This document shows, piece after piece, positions 7,877 through 14,946 of a DNA stretch of 25,199 bases. The stretch covers positions 1-25,199 of the forward strand of contig NZ_QFOA01000049.1 of assembly GCF_003248505.1 (NCBI RefSeq), read 5' to 3'. Made by a program: the position numbers and the translations under genes. The notes under the pieces are model-generated. The model had not been told where the DNA came from, did no database searches, and saw nothing but the letters and a program-made list of their open reading frames with translations. The DNA is from Sphingobium sp. Its GTDB lineage: Bacteria > Pseudomonadota > Alphaproteobacteria > Sphingomonadales > Sphingomonadaceae. Position 1 is the first letter of the stretch. The number at the start of each line of letters is the position of its first letter.

Positions 7877-8362
7877 ATGCCATTGATTTACCTTCTAGGC
7901 CTTCAGGCCGCCGTGGCTTGGAGTCCTCCGGCCCAGGCAGATTGGGCAGGCGAAAAGCCCCCTGCCGAGGTCCGCTTGCACGCGCCCACCTTGTCCATGC
8001 GCGGGGAAGCGCCCATCGAAGTCGACCTCTTAGGGACGGGCGATACTTTCGCCGTGTCGCCTTTTCTGAAACCCACACGAGGGATAGCGTTCGAAGTCTT
8101 TTCGGACGCCGGGCAACCCGTCGCACCTGCCGAACCCATGGCGGGTTCACCGCCTCCTCCTCCTCTCGAAAGGGAGAACCTGGTTACCGTATCGACCGCA
8201 TCGCCCTACCGCGTCCTTACCCACGAGAGCGCAAGAACGATCTTTCCGGGAGCGGGGCGATACAAGGTGAGAGCGCGGGTTTTCCTTTTCAGCTTCCCGT
8301 CCGAGCCAGTCCGCTATGCGCAAGTGGTATCGGATACAATCACGGTGAACGTCACCGATTGA
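7877..8362 (+). CDS. Secreted protein of unknown function with atypical codon use
   Basis: 161 residues that I do not recognise. A short hydrophobic N-terminus (MPLIYLLGLQAAVA, then PAQA) looks like a signal peptide. The rest is beta-rich, with alternating hydrophobics (APIEVDLLGTG, YKVRARVFLFSF, DTITVNVTD), like a single Ig-like or beta-sandwich domain, interrupted by a Pro run (SPPPPPLE). A Met two codons earlier (7871) is possible, but AAGGGA at 7864-7869 is placed 7 bases from ATG 7877 and almost touches 7871, so 7877 is preferred. Codons rare in the neighbours (TTA, CTA, AGA, AGG, ATA, CGA) are frequent here. It lies between rmuC and nadD, which are otherwise core genes, so recent insertion is possible. 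Existence is likely; function is unknown. Confidence 0.65.
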   Translation: MPLIYLLGLQAAVAWSPPAQADWAGEKPPAEVRLHAPTLSMRGEAPIEVDLLGTGDTFAVSPFLKPTRGIAFEVFSDAGQPVAPAEPMAGSPPPPPLERENLVTVSTASPYRVLTHESARTIFPGAGRYKVRARVFLFSFPSEPVRYAQVVSDTITVNVTD

Positions 8363-8438
8363 CAACCTGCATGCCCCTGGCGACGGCAGCTTTAGCCGTT
8401 CGCTTCGGACAAACCGGCCGCCTGCCATCCACCCATCC

Positions 8439-8467
8439 TTGCCCCCGCCCGCTCCCCCCGCCATAAG
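8439..8467 (+). promoter_or_regulatory. Predicted promoter of nadD, possibly giving a leaderless mRNA
   Basis: TTGCCC (8439-8444), 17-base spacer, CATAAG (8462-8467). Initiation about 7 bases downstream would fall on the A of the nadD ATG at 8474. No Shine-Dalgarno sequence precedes that ATG, which fits a leaderless transcript. This rests on two hexamers only. Confidence 0.35.
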
Positions 8468-8473
8468 CCGCTC

Positions 8474-9103
8474 ATGACACGCATCGGCCTGCTCGGCGGC
8501 TCCTTCAATCCGGCGCATGGCGGGCATCGCGCTATCTCGCTCTTTGCGGCGAAGGCGCTGGATCTCGACGAAGTCTGGTGGCTGGTCTCCCCCGGCAATC
8601 CCCTGAAGCCCGCAAAAGGCATGGCCCCGCTCCCCGCCCGGGTCGCCCGCGCACAAAAGGTCGCCCGCCGCGCCCCCATCCGCGCCACCGCGATTGAGCG
8701 TATGCTGGGCACGCGCTACACCGTCGACACGGTGCGGGCGCTCGCCCGCCGCTACCCCCGCAACCGGTTTATCTGGCTGATGGGCGCGGACAATCTGACG
8801 CAGTTCAGCCAGTGGCGGAACTGGCGGGGGATCGCGCGCCACATGCCCATTGCGGTGATCGCCCGTCCAGGCTATGATGCAGGGGCCCGTGGCTCTGCGG
8901 CCATGAGCTGGCTGCGGCGCTTCGTCCGGCCCGCGCGCCAGAGTGCAGACTGGACGAATTGGAGAGTGCCGGCGCTCGTGCTATTGCGCTTCCGCCCTGA
9001 TCCAAGATCGGCGACCCTGCTGCGGCAGGCGGACCCCCTCTGGCATCGCGAATATGAAGCAACGCGTGTGCGCGATCCGCTCACGCGCCGGTATGTCGTC
9101 TAG
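8474..9103 (+). CDS. nadD: Nicotinate-nucleotide adenylyltransferase
   Basis: 209 residues. It transfers AMP from ATP to nicotinate mononucleotide to form deamido-NAD, an essential step of NAD synthesis in the cytoplasm. The nucleotidyltransferase fold is shown by GGSFNPAHGGH at residues 8-18 (with the HxGH motif), VWWLVSPGNPLK, the family segment LGTRYTVDTVRAL and FIWLMGADNLTQFSQW. Near the C-terminus RSATLLR stands where the usual ISSTxIR motif lies, a slightly divergent version. No Shine-Dalgarno is visible before the ATG. It is followed after 12 bases by rsfS and then rlmH, the standard arrangement in alphaproteobacteria, so this is the head of an operon. Confidence 0.95.
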   Translation: MTRIGLLGGSFNPAHGGHRAISLFAAKALDLDEVWWLVSPGNPLKPAKGMAPLPARVARAQKVARRAPIRATAIERMLGTRYTVDTVRALARRYPRNRFIWLMGADNLTQFSQWRNWRGIARHMPIAVIARPGYDAGARGSAAMSWLRRFVRPARQSADWTNWRVPALVLLRFRPDPRSATLLRQADPLWHREYEATRVRDPLTRRYVV

Positions 9104-9115
9104 ATTGGAGTATGT

Positions 9116-9505
9116 TTGACTAGTCCCGCCCCCGCCAACGATACGGCCCCCAGCGCCGATTCCGTGGCCGCCCTGCACGCCCTTGTCATGCAGTCGCTCG
9201 ACGACGACCAGGCGCAGGAAACCGTCTCCATCCCCCTGGAAGGCAAGAGCAGCATCGCCGATCACATGGTGATCGCGAGCGGTCGTTCGTCGCGCCAGGT
9301 CGCAGCGATGGCCCAGCACCTGGCCGAGAGGATCAAGAAAGAAACCGGCCGGTCGGCCCGGATCGAGGGGCTGCCGGTCGCCGACTGGGTGCTGATCGAC
9401 GCGGGCGACGTGATCGTCCACCTCTTCAAGCCCGAAGTGCGCAGCTTCTACAATCTGGAACGGATGTGGGGCTTCGTCGACGCGCCGGTCGCCGGAAACG
9501 CCTGA
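9116..9505 (+). CDS. rsfS: Ribosomal silencing factor RsfS
   Basis: 129 residues, DUF143/Iojap family. RsfS binds uL14 on the large subunit and blocks subunit joining when nutrients are scarce. Family features: an N-terminal extension, then SLDDDQAQETVSIPLEGKSSIADHMVIASGRSSRQVAAMA, the segment EGLPVADWVLIDAGDVIVHLF, and the C-terminal RSFYNLERMW. The start is TTG at 9116, with GGAG (9107-9110) five bases upstream. An ATG at 9112 opens only a three-codon frame ending in TAG at 9121-9123, so it cannot start this protein. It lies 12 bases after nadD and 44 before rlmH, in the same operon. Confidence 0.93.
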   Translation: MTSPAPANDTAPSADSVAALHALVMQSLDDDQAQETVSIPLEGKSSIADHMVIASGRSSRQVAAMAQHLAERIKKETGRSARIEGLPVADWVLIDAGDVIVHLFKPEVRSFYNLERMWGFVDAPVAGNA

Positions 9506-9549
9506 CGGCCCGTTCGACAGGCGCGCGATGACCGGTTAGGGGGGCGCCC

Positions 9550-9972
9550 ATGCTCCTTCACATCATCGCGCGCGGCAAGATCGGGCGCTCGCCCGAAGCC
9601 GACCTCGTCGATCGCTATACGAAGCGGCTGACGATGCCGCATCGCATCACCGAACTGCCGGATCGGGGCGGCAAGCTGCCCCCCGCCGGCCCCGGCACGA
9701 TCACCGTGATGCTGGACGAAAAAGGCAGGCAGCTCGCCTCCATGGACTTCGCCCGTCGTATCGGGGCCTGGCGCGACGATGGCGCGCGCGAATGCCGCTT
9801 TCTGATCGGCGCGGCGGACGGCTTCGACGACGCGGAGCGGGCCCATGCCGACCTCCTCATCGCATTCGGCGCGATGACCTGGCCCCACATGATGGCGCGC
9901 GCGATGCTGGCGGAGCAGCTGTGGCGCGCCTGTTCGATCCTGGCGGGCCACCCCTATCATCGCGAAGGCTAG
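9550..9972 (+). CDS. rlmH: 23S rRNA pseudouridine-1915 N3-methyltransferase RlmH
   Basis: 140 residues, the usual length for RlmH. It is a SPOUT-class enzyme that uses S-adenosylmethionine to methylate pseudouridine 1915 of 23S rRNA (E. coli numbering) in the assembled ribosome. Visible: N-terminal MLLHIIARGKIG, DLVDRYTKRL, the central LDEKGRQLASMDFAR, the cofactor loop FLIGAADGF (usually FxIGGxxG) and the invariant C-terminal GHPYHRE. A strong G-rich ribosome-binding site (AGGGGGG, 9538-9544) precedes the ATG. It follows rsfS in the conserved nadD-rsfS-rlmH cluster and precedes the EnvC-like gene by 48 bases. Confidence 0.96.
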   Translation: MLLHIIARGKIGRSPEADLVDRYTKRLTMPHRITELPDRGGKLPPAGPGTITVMLDEKGRQLASMDFARRIGAWRDDGARECRFLIGAADGFDDAERAHADLLIAFGAMTWPHMMARAMLAEQLWRACSILAGHPYHREG

Positions 9973-10020
9973 CGCAACCGCCCCTTTCCCCCTAGTCAGG
10001 CGGGAAAGCGGGGGCGGACG

Positions 10021-11271
10021 GTGAAGCGCGCATTATTCATCCTGGGAGTTACGGCGGGCGGCATGGCGCTGGCCACCACCCGCCTGCCCGCCACCCGTCC
10101 GGCCGTCGCGCCCGACAGCGCCCTTATCCTGCCAGGCACCGCCGGGACCACCCTGGCGCAGGAGCAGCAGGCGCTCCGCATGGCGCGCCGCCAGTCCGAC
10201 GACGCGCGCGACCGTTCCGCTCGCCTCGAACAGCAGGCCGCCGCCGCACGCGACGAGGCCGAACAGGCCCGTCGCCGCGCCGCAGCGCTCGCCGCCCGCA
10301 TTCAGCAGGCCGAAGCCGACATGGAGGCCGCCCGCGCCCGCATCGCTATCATCGCCCGGTTGCAGCGCGCGCAGGCCGCGCGCCTCGCCGCGCGGCAGGA
10401 ACCGGTCGTCCGCCTGACCGCCGCGCTCCAGATGATGGCGCGCCGCCCGCTCGCCCTGGCGCTGGTGCAGCCAGGCAGCATCGCCGATGCCGTCCACATG
10501 CGCGCGGTTCTGGCGCAGATTCTGCCCGTGATCGAGCAGCGCACAGCGAGCCTGCGTGCCGAGCTTCAGGCCAGTCGCGCCCTCAGGGCAACCGCGCAGC
10601 AGGCCGCAGACGCACTGACGCAAGCGCAGGCCGACCGCAAACATCGGCAGGACGCGCTTGCCGCGCTGGAAGCGCAAAAGCGCGTCGCCGCACGCGACTA
10701 TCGCGCCAATGCCGGGCTGGAGAGCGAACGCGCACTGGCGCTCAGCGAAAAGGCGCGCGACATCGGCGACCTTATGGACCGGCTGGAGGAAGCGGGCGAC
10801 CTGCGCGATCGGCTGGCGGCGCTCTCCGGCCCGCTGCCGCGCCCCGCCCGGCCCGACGCGGCGGTTGCTCCCCCGCCCGAACGCGCCCGCGCCGACACCG
10901 GCCCGCCGCCCTATCGTCTGCCCGTCATCGGCCAGCTCGTGACTGGGATGGGTGAAGTGAACGACGGCGGAGTCCGCTCGCGCGGCCTGACGCTCGTGAC
11001 GCGGCCCGGTGCGCAAGCTATCGCTCCGACGGCAGGGCGCATCGCCTTCGCCGGGCCTTACCGCGATTACGGCCAGATCCTTATCATCGACCATGGGCAG
11101 GGATGGACGACGCTCATCACCGGACTGCACCGCGTCACTGCACAGGTAGGGGACAGCGTGCGGCAGGGCGATCCGGTCGGCGTCACCGGCGCCGAACGCC
11201 CCGCCATCACCGTCGAACTGCGCCGCAACGGTCGCCCCGTCGACATCGTGCCGCTGGTGGGAATGGGATAG
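10021..11271 (+). CDS. Murein hydrolase activator, EnvC-like (degenerate M23/LytM domain)
   Basis: 416 residues, starting at GTG. The N-terminus is a signal peptide or anchor (KRALFILGVTAGGMALA). Residues about 40-270 are Ala/Arg/Glu/Gln-rich heptad sequence, a long coiled coil, then a Pro-rich linker (about 282-300) and a C-terminal LytM/M23 fold (about 305-416; IDHGQGWTTLITGL, VGDSVRQGDPVG, ELRRNGRPVDI). Zinc ligands of active M23 peptidases are missing: the usual HxH before ELRRNGRP reads AIT here, and the first His/Asp motif reads RSRGLTL. EnvC-type proteins with this loss activate cell-wall amidases at division rather than cut peptidoglycan. Location after rlmH and before ctpA matches the alphaproteobacterial arrangement. 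The symbol is left blank because of wide divergence from E. coli EnvC. Confidence 0.88.
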   Translation: MKRALFILGVTAGGMALATTRLPATRPAVAPDSALILPGTAGTTLAQEQQALRMARRQSDDARDRSARLEQQAAAARDEAEQARRRAAALAARIQQAEADMEAARARIAIIARLQRAQAARLAARQEPVVRLTAALQMMARRPLALALVQPGSIADAVHMRAVLAQILPVIEQRTASLRAELQASRALRATAQQAADALTQAQADRKHRQDALAALEAQKRVAARDYRANAGLESERALALSEKARDIGDLMDRLEEAGDLRDRLAALSGPLPRPARPDAAVAPPPERARADTGPPPYRLPVIGQLVTGMGEVNDGGVRSRGLTLVTRPGAQAIAPTAGRIAFAGPYRDYGQILIIDHGQGWTTLITGLHRVTAQVGDSVRQGDPVGVTGAERPAITVELRRNGRPVDIVPLVGMG

Positions 11272-11329
11272 GCGTATGCGTTCACCCGACGCTCATCGCC
11301 GACGAACGACAGTCGGTCGAACCGCGCTT

Positions 11330-11358
11330 TTGCCTTCCCTCGCGAATCGCCCTATATC
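11330..11358 (+). promoter_or_regulatory. Predicted promoter of ctpA
   Basis: TTGCCT (11330-11335), a 17-base spacer and TATATC (11353-11358). Initiation near 11365 would leave a leader of about 24 bases, containing AGGA just upstream of the ATG at 11389. Confidence 0.45.
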
Positions 11359-11388
11359 GACAGTTTGATGCCCAATCGCAGGACACCC

Positions 11389-12744
11389 ATGAAATCCACC
11401 TTCCTCCAGGGCGCGGTCGCGCTCGGGGCGCTTGCGCTCATTCCCGCCACCACGGCCGCGTTGTCGGCGGGCGAAGCATCGAGCTACAAGGCGCTCGACG
11501 AGTTCATGGACGTGTTCCAGAAGGTCCGCACCGACTATGTCGAGAAGGTGGACGATGAAAAGCTCATCAAGGGCGCGATTGACGGGATGCTCGCCAGCCT
11601 CGACCCGCATTCGAGCTTCCTCGACGCACGCGACTTCCAGAACCTCAAGACCCAGACCGAGGGCAGCTATGGGGGCCTTGGCCTTTCGGTCACGCAGGAA
11701 GACGGCGCGGTCAAGGTAATCGCCCCGACGCAGGACACTCCGGCGTGGCGCGCGGGGATCAAGGCGGGCGACTATATCACACATATCGACGGCCAGCTGA
11801 TCTACGGCGGCACGCTCGACGAAGCGGTGGACAAGATGCGCGGCGCGCCGGGCACCGCGATCAAGCTGACCATCGTGCGCGCGGGCCGCGACAAACCCAT
11901 CGACCTCACCCTCACGCGGGAAATCATCCAGCTCAAGCCCGTGAAGTGGGAGGTGAAGGACAATATCGGCGTCATCACCATCGTCAGCTTCTCAGCCAAC
12001 ACCGGCGCGGATGTGCGCCAGGCGATCCGCAGCATCGACAAAAGCCTGGGCCACAAGCCCACCGGCTACATTCTTGACCTGCGCTCTAACCCCGGCGGTC
12101 TGCTGGACGAAGCGGTCAGCGTCAGCGACAGCTTCCTCGAACGCGGCGAGATCGTGTCGCAGCGGGGCCGCAACAAGGGCGATGTCGAACGCTATTATGC
12201 CAAGCCCGGCGACGATGCGAAGGGGCTTCCGGTCATCGTGCTGGTCGACGCAGGATCGGCCTCCGCTTCGGAAATCGTCGCAGGCGCGCTTCAGGACCAG
12301 CACCGCGCACTCGTCATGGGCGAACGCAGCTTCGGCAAGGGTTCGGTCCAGACCATGCTGCCGCTCTCGTCCACCACCGCGCTCAAGCTCACCACCGCGC
12401 GCTATTATACGCCCTCGGGCCGTAGCGTGCAGGAAGGCGGGATCGAGCCGGACATCAAGGTGCCGCAGATCAGCGACCCCGACTACAAGAACCGCCCCAA
12501 GTTCCGCGAAAGCGACCTGCGCCGACATCTGATCAACGAGATCCGAACCGACGACAAGGCGCTGGAGGAGGACGCGAAGGAAGATCCGCGCTTTGCCATG
12601 AGCGCGGAGGAGCTGAAGAAGAAGGGCGTCACCGACTTCCAGCTCGATTATGCGCTCAGGACTATCGGACGCCTCGCCGCGACGCCCGCCGCCGTGGCCC
12701 AGGCAGCCCCCGCTCCCGCCCCGCGCAAGGCGGGCGGCAAATAG
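11389..12744 (+). CDS. ctpA: Carboxy-terminal processing protease, S41 family
   Basis: 451 residues. Periplasmic serine protease that trims or degrades proteins from their C-termini. Order: signal peptide (1-26, LPATTAALSA region at its end); N-terminal helical cap (LDEFMDVFQKVRTDYVEKVDDEKLIKGAI region); PDZ domain (about 90-175, with GLGLSV and PAWRAGIKAGDYITHIDG); then the S41 catalytic core with ILDLRSNPGGLLDEAV. The catalytic Ser292 lies in AGSASASEI, Lys317 in SFGKGSVQ, and Gln321 four residues later, the spacing known for the CtpB Ser-Lys-Gln triad. In-frame TTG 11365 and ATG 11368 exist. ATG 11389 is preferred because of AGGA five to six bases upstream and a well-formed signal peptide. 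In other alphaproteobacteria it follows envC, as here. Confidence 0.95.
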   Translation: MKSTFLQGAVALGALALIPATTAALSAGEASSYKALDEFMDVFQKVRTDYVEKVDDEKLIKGAIDGMLASLDPHSSFLDARDFQNLKTQTEGSYGGLGLSVTQEDGAVKVIAPTQDTPAWRAGIKAGDYITHIDGQLIYGGTLDEAVDKMRGAPGTAIKLTIVRAGRDKPIDLTLTREIIQLKPVKWEVKDNIGVITIVSFSANTGADVRQAIRSIDKSLGHKPTGYILDLRSNPGGLLDEAVSVSDSFLERGEIVSQRGRNKGDVERYYAKPGDDAKGLPVIVLVDAGSASASEIVAGALQDQHRALVMGERSFGKGSVQTMLPLSSTTALKLTTARYYTPSGRSVQEGGIEPDIKVPQISDPDYKNRPKFRESDLRRHLINEIRTDDKALEEDAKEDPRFAMSAEELKKKGVTDFQLDYALRTIGRLAATPAAVAQAAPAPAPRKAGGK

Positions 12745-12803
12745 GCTCGCTTGGCGTCGAGGTTCAGCATGACGAAAGCATGGGAAGGCTCTAGGTATCC
12801 GGC

Positions 12804-13286
12804 ATGAAGAGCCTCTCCCTCGCACGAGCGCTTGCCCTCCTGACACCCGCCTTGTTGCTGGGTGGGGCCTACGCATCTCAATATCTGGGCGGCCTTCACC
12901 CCTGCGAGATGTGCTGGTGGCAACGCTACCCCCATATGGCAGCGATCCCGCTGGCGCTGTTCGCCTATGCAGCACGGTCGCGCCCGTGCTGGAGCATGGG
13001 CTTCACCGGTCTCGCGGGGCTCGCCGTTGGCATCAGCGGCCTGATCGGGCTTTTTCACGCAGGCGTCGAATATGGCTGGTGGGAAGGGCTCACCACATGC
13101 TCGACCACGCCTGCGGGCGGCAGCGGGGCGGACCTTCTCAACCAGATCATGGCCAGCCCCGTTACCCGTTGCGACGTTGCGCCCTGGCACCTGTTCGGCA
13201 TCTCGCTCGCAGGGTATAACGGCCTCTTGTCCAGCGCCGTCGCGCTCGCCATCTTGGCGCTGATCCTGAAAGCGAGGAAGGCATGA
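12804..13286 (+). CDS. Disulfide bond formation protein, DsbB family
   Basis: 160 residues, four predicted membrane helices (about 8-28, 42-58, 63-84, 138-156). DsbB proteins reoxidise the periplasmic thiol oxidase DsbA and pass electrons to ubiquinone. The first periplasmic loop has the redox pair Cys34-x2-Cys37 (HPCEMCWWQRYP). The second loop has Cys99 and Cys123, the pair that reacts with DsbA; the Trp-Gln-Arg after CxxC fits the quinone-site region. All four cysteines are therefore present. It overlaps coq7 by 4 bases (ATGA), so translation of the two is probably coupled. No dsbA is in the window. The two four-cysteine secreted proteins downstream are plausible clients (inference). Confidence 0.92.
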   Translation: MKSLSLARALALLTPALLLGGAYASQYLGGLHPCEMCWWQRYPHMAAIPLALFAYAARSRPCWSMGFTGLAGLAVGISGLIGLFHAGVEYGWWEGLTTCSTTPAGGSGADLLNQIMASPVTRCDVAPWHLFGISLAGYNGLLSSAVALAILALILKARKA

Positions 13287-13837
13287 GCGCATCCCCCGAC
13301 TTCCCCCGCCCGACCCGCCGTTCGACCGCTGCGGACCGTGCCGCCATGCTGCGTGTCGATCAGGCCGGTGAATTCGGCGCGACGCGTATATACGCCGGGC
13401 AGCTGGCGGTGATCGGCGACCGCCACCCCTATGGCCGTGTCATATCGGGCATGGCCGCGCAGGAAGAACGACATCGCGCCGCATTCGACGCGATGATCGT
13501 GCGGCGCGGAGTTCGTCCGACCGCGCTCGCTCCGCTCTGGTCGGCAGCGGGCTTCGCTCTGGGCGCGGTCAGCGCAGCGATTGGCCCCAAGGCGGCGATG
13601 GCCTGCACCGCCGCCATCGAAACCGAAATCGACCGCCATTATGCCGAGCAACTGCTCGACCTTCGCGAAGACGATCCGGAACTTGCGGAGGCCATTGCGG
13701 ATTTCCAGGCTGAAGAGGTCGAGCACCGCGACGCTGCGATCGCCCATGGCGCAGAGCAGGCACCGGCCTACCCGCTGCTGTCCGGAGCCATCAGGCTGGG
13801 CTGCCGCGCTGCCATCGCGCTCTCCAGGCGCATCTAA
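13283..13837 (+). CDS. coq7: Demethoxyubiquinone hydroxylase family protein (Coq7-like)
   Basis: 184 residues. Coq7 proteins are di-iron membrane-associated monooxygenases that hydroxylate demethoxyubiquinone, a late step of ubiquinone synthesis. The ferritin-like ligand set is visible: Glu30 in RVDQAGEFGA, Glu61-x2-His64 in QEERH, a Glu in the ETEIDRHY helix (113-120), and Glu145-x2-His148 in EEVEHRD. Hydrophobic stretches around 84-112 and 163-180 fit interfacial membrane binding. The start codon overlaps the dsbB stop. Pairing with dsbB makes sense because DsbB uses ubiquinone as its electron acceptor, but the genes may simply be co-expressed. A run of As and AAGGA follow before the next gene, 14 bases downstream. 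Confidence 0.93.
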   Translation: MSASPDFPRPTRRSTAADRAAMLRVDQAGEFGATRIYAGQLAVIGDRHPYGRVISGMAAQEERHRAAFDAMIVRRGVRPTALAPLWSAAGFALGAVSAAIGPKAAMACTAAIETEIDRHYAEQLLDLREDDPELAEAIADFQAEEVEHRDAAIAHGAEQAPAYPLLSGAIRLGCRAAIALSRRI

Positions 13838-13851
13838 AAAAGGACGGACCG

Positions 13852-14415
13852 ATGACCAATACTTTCCTGATCGCCGCCGCTGTGTTGCTGGCGGGCGCGT
13901 CGGTCCCCGCGCTGGCGCAGCAGCCTGCTTCCACTCCCGCCGCAGCGGATCCGGGCAGCGAAAAGGTGAACATCGTCATCGTTTACGGCGACGACGCCTG
14001 CCCGCAAAGCCAGGGCAACGACATCGTCGTGTGCGCGCGCAAGGGCGAAGAGGAACGCTATCGCATCCCCGAACCGCTGCGCGGCGATCCCAATGAACCG
14101 AGCAAGCAGGCGTGGGGCGAGCGGGTTCGCTCCATGGAATATGTCGGTCGGTCGGGCACCGAAAGCTGCTCGCCCGTCGGCGCAGGCGGCGCGACGGGTT
14201 GCTTTGCCCAACTCGCCCGCCTCGCGAAGGCAGAGAGGCAGGCGTTGGACAATGCCAGCTGGAAGGATCTGGTCGCTGCCGAACGCGCCCGGCGCCTGTC
14301 GACCATCGACGCAGACAGCAAGGCCATCGAGGCGCAGGCTCAAGCGGACGAGCGCGCGGAGCAGACGCAGAAACAGCAACAACAGCAGGACGCTGAAAAA
14401 CCCGCTAAGCCATAA
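13852..14415 (+). CDS. Secreted four-cysteine protein (IVVC family, member B)
   Basis: 187 residues; not a family I can name. A signal peptide (MTNTFLIAAAVLLAGASVPALAQ) predicts export. The mature protein has the paired motif: Cys50 in DDACPQSQGNDIVVC, Cys61, then ERYRIPEPLR; after a linker, Cys106 in ESCSPVGAGGATGC and Cys117. The C-terminal third is helical and charged (AERQALDNASWKDLV, ARRLSTIDADSKAI), ending in a Gln run and a KPAKP tail. The first 120 residues align closely with the next gene, and the cysteine frame with the gene at 2698-3135. It starts 14 bases after coq7, with AAAGGA at 13841-13846, and may belong to the dsbB-coq7 operon. The conserved cysteines probably form two disulfides. 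No catalytic motif is visible; the function is unknown. Confidence 0.82.
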   Translation: MTNTFLIAAAVLLAGASVPALAQQPASTPAAADPGSEKVNIVIVYGDDACPQSQGNDIVVCARKGEEERYRIPEPLRGDPNEPSKQAWGERVRSMEYVGRSGTESCSPVGAGGATGCFAQLARLAKAERQALDNASWKDLVAAERARRLSTIDADSKAIEAQAQADERAEQTQKQQQQQDAEKPAKP

Positions 14416-14484
14416 TGGCTGACGGCGGGCCACGGCGTCCTTTCGCCAAATATCGTCAACGGGGGCGTTGAAGGAAGTCTTGCC

Positions 14485-14871
14485 ATGCGCGCTCGTCTGA
14501 TTTTGCCGCTGATCGCGTTCCTCGCGCCCGTTTCCGTCGCCGCGCAACCCGCCCCGCCACCGCAGCGCATCCTCAACCTCACCGTCTATGGTGAGGACCC
14601 CTGCCCGAAAAGCGAAGGGGACGAGATCGTCGTGTGCGCCCGCCGCCCCGAATCGGAACGCTATCGCATTCCCAAGAAGCTCCGGGAAAAGCCTGCGGTC
14701 GCGGGTGGCCCCGGCTGGGGCGGCCAGGTCGCGACGATGGAACAGGTGCAGCGCAACACGACGCCGATGGGCTGCTCTCCCGTCGGTGGCGCCAACACGG
14801 GATGCTACGCCCAGATGATGGCGCAATGGTTCGCGGAACGCCGTCGGATGCAATCGGAAGCCAATCCCTGA
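14485..14871 (+). CDS. Secreted four-cysteine protein (IVVC family, member C)
   Basis: 128 residues, tandem paralogue of the preceding gene. A signal peptide (MRARLILPLIAFLAPVSVAAQ) is followed by LNLTVYGEDPCPKSEGDEIVVCARR, with Cys40 and Cys51, then ERYRIPKKLR; then MEQVQRNTTPMGCSPVGGANTGC, with Cys97 and Cys107. The shared blocks with member B are the YGxDxCPxSxG..IVVCAR segment, ERYRIP..LR, and CSPVG......GC. It lacks the long charged C-terminal helix of member B. AAGGA lies about nine bases before the ATG. The 69-base gap to member B shows no terminator. The Mn-riboswitch transcription unit begins downstream. Probably a small periplasmic or outer-membrane-associated protein; the role is unknown. 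Confidence 0.82.
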   Translation: MRARLILPLIAFLAPVSVAAQPAPPPQRILNLTVYGEDPCPKSEGDEIVVCARRPESERYRIPKKLREKPAVAGGPGWGGQVATMEQVQRNTTPMGCSPVGGANTGCYAQMMAQWFAERRRMQSEANP

Positions 14872-14900
14872 CCCTTTTGCAAGACGCTGCCTTGCGCTTG

Positions 14901-14927
14901 GTGACATGTATTGCCAACGCATGTCAC
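14901..14927. promoter_or_regulatory. Inverted repeat GTGACATG / CATGTCAC over a predicted promoter, candidate operator
   Basis: Perfect 8-base arms, GTGACATG (14901-14908) and CATGTCAC (14920-14927), separated by 11 bases. The TTGCCA -35 of the predicted Mn-transporter promoter lies between the arms. No T-run follows, so a terminator for the upstream gene is less likely. The repressor or activator, if any, is unknown. Confidence 0.4.
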
Positions 14928-14939
14928 TTCGGTTAGGGA
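14911..14939 (+). promoter_or_regulatory. Predicted promoter of the Mn riboswitch transcript
   Basis: TTGCCA (14911-14916), 17-base spacer, TAGGGA (14934-14939). The expected start, near 14946, coincides with the first base of the riboswitch outer stem. The -10 hexamer is a poor match to TATAAT. Confidence 0.35.
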
Positions 14940-14946
14940 CAGCCTC

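Noticed and set aside
7861..8466. Alternative 201-codon frame overlapping the gene at 7877-8362
   Set aside because: It has no signal peptide or domain and is Arg/Ser-rich. The 7877 frame has a correctly spaced ribosome-binding site and a signal peptide.
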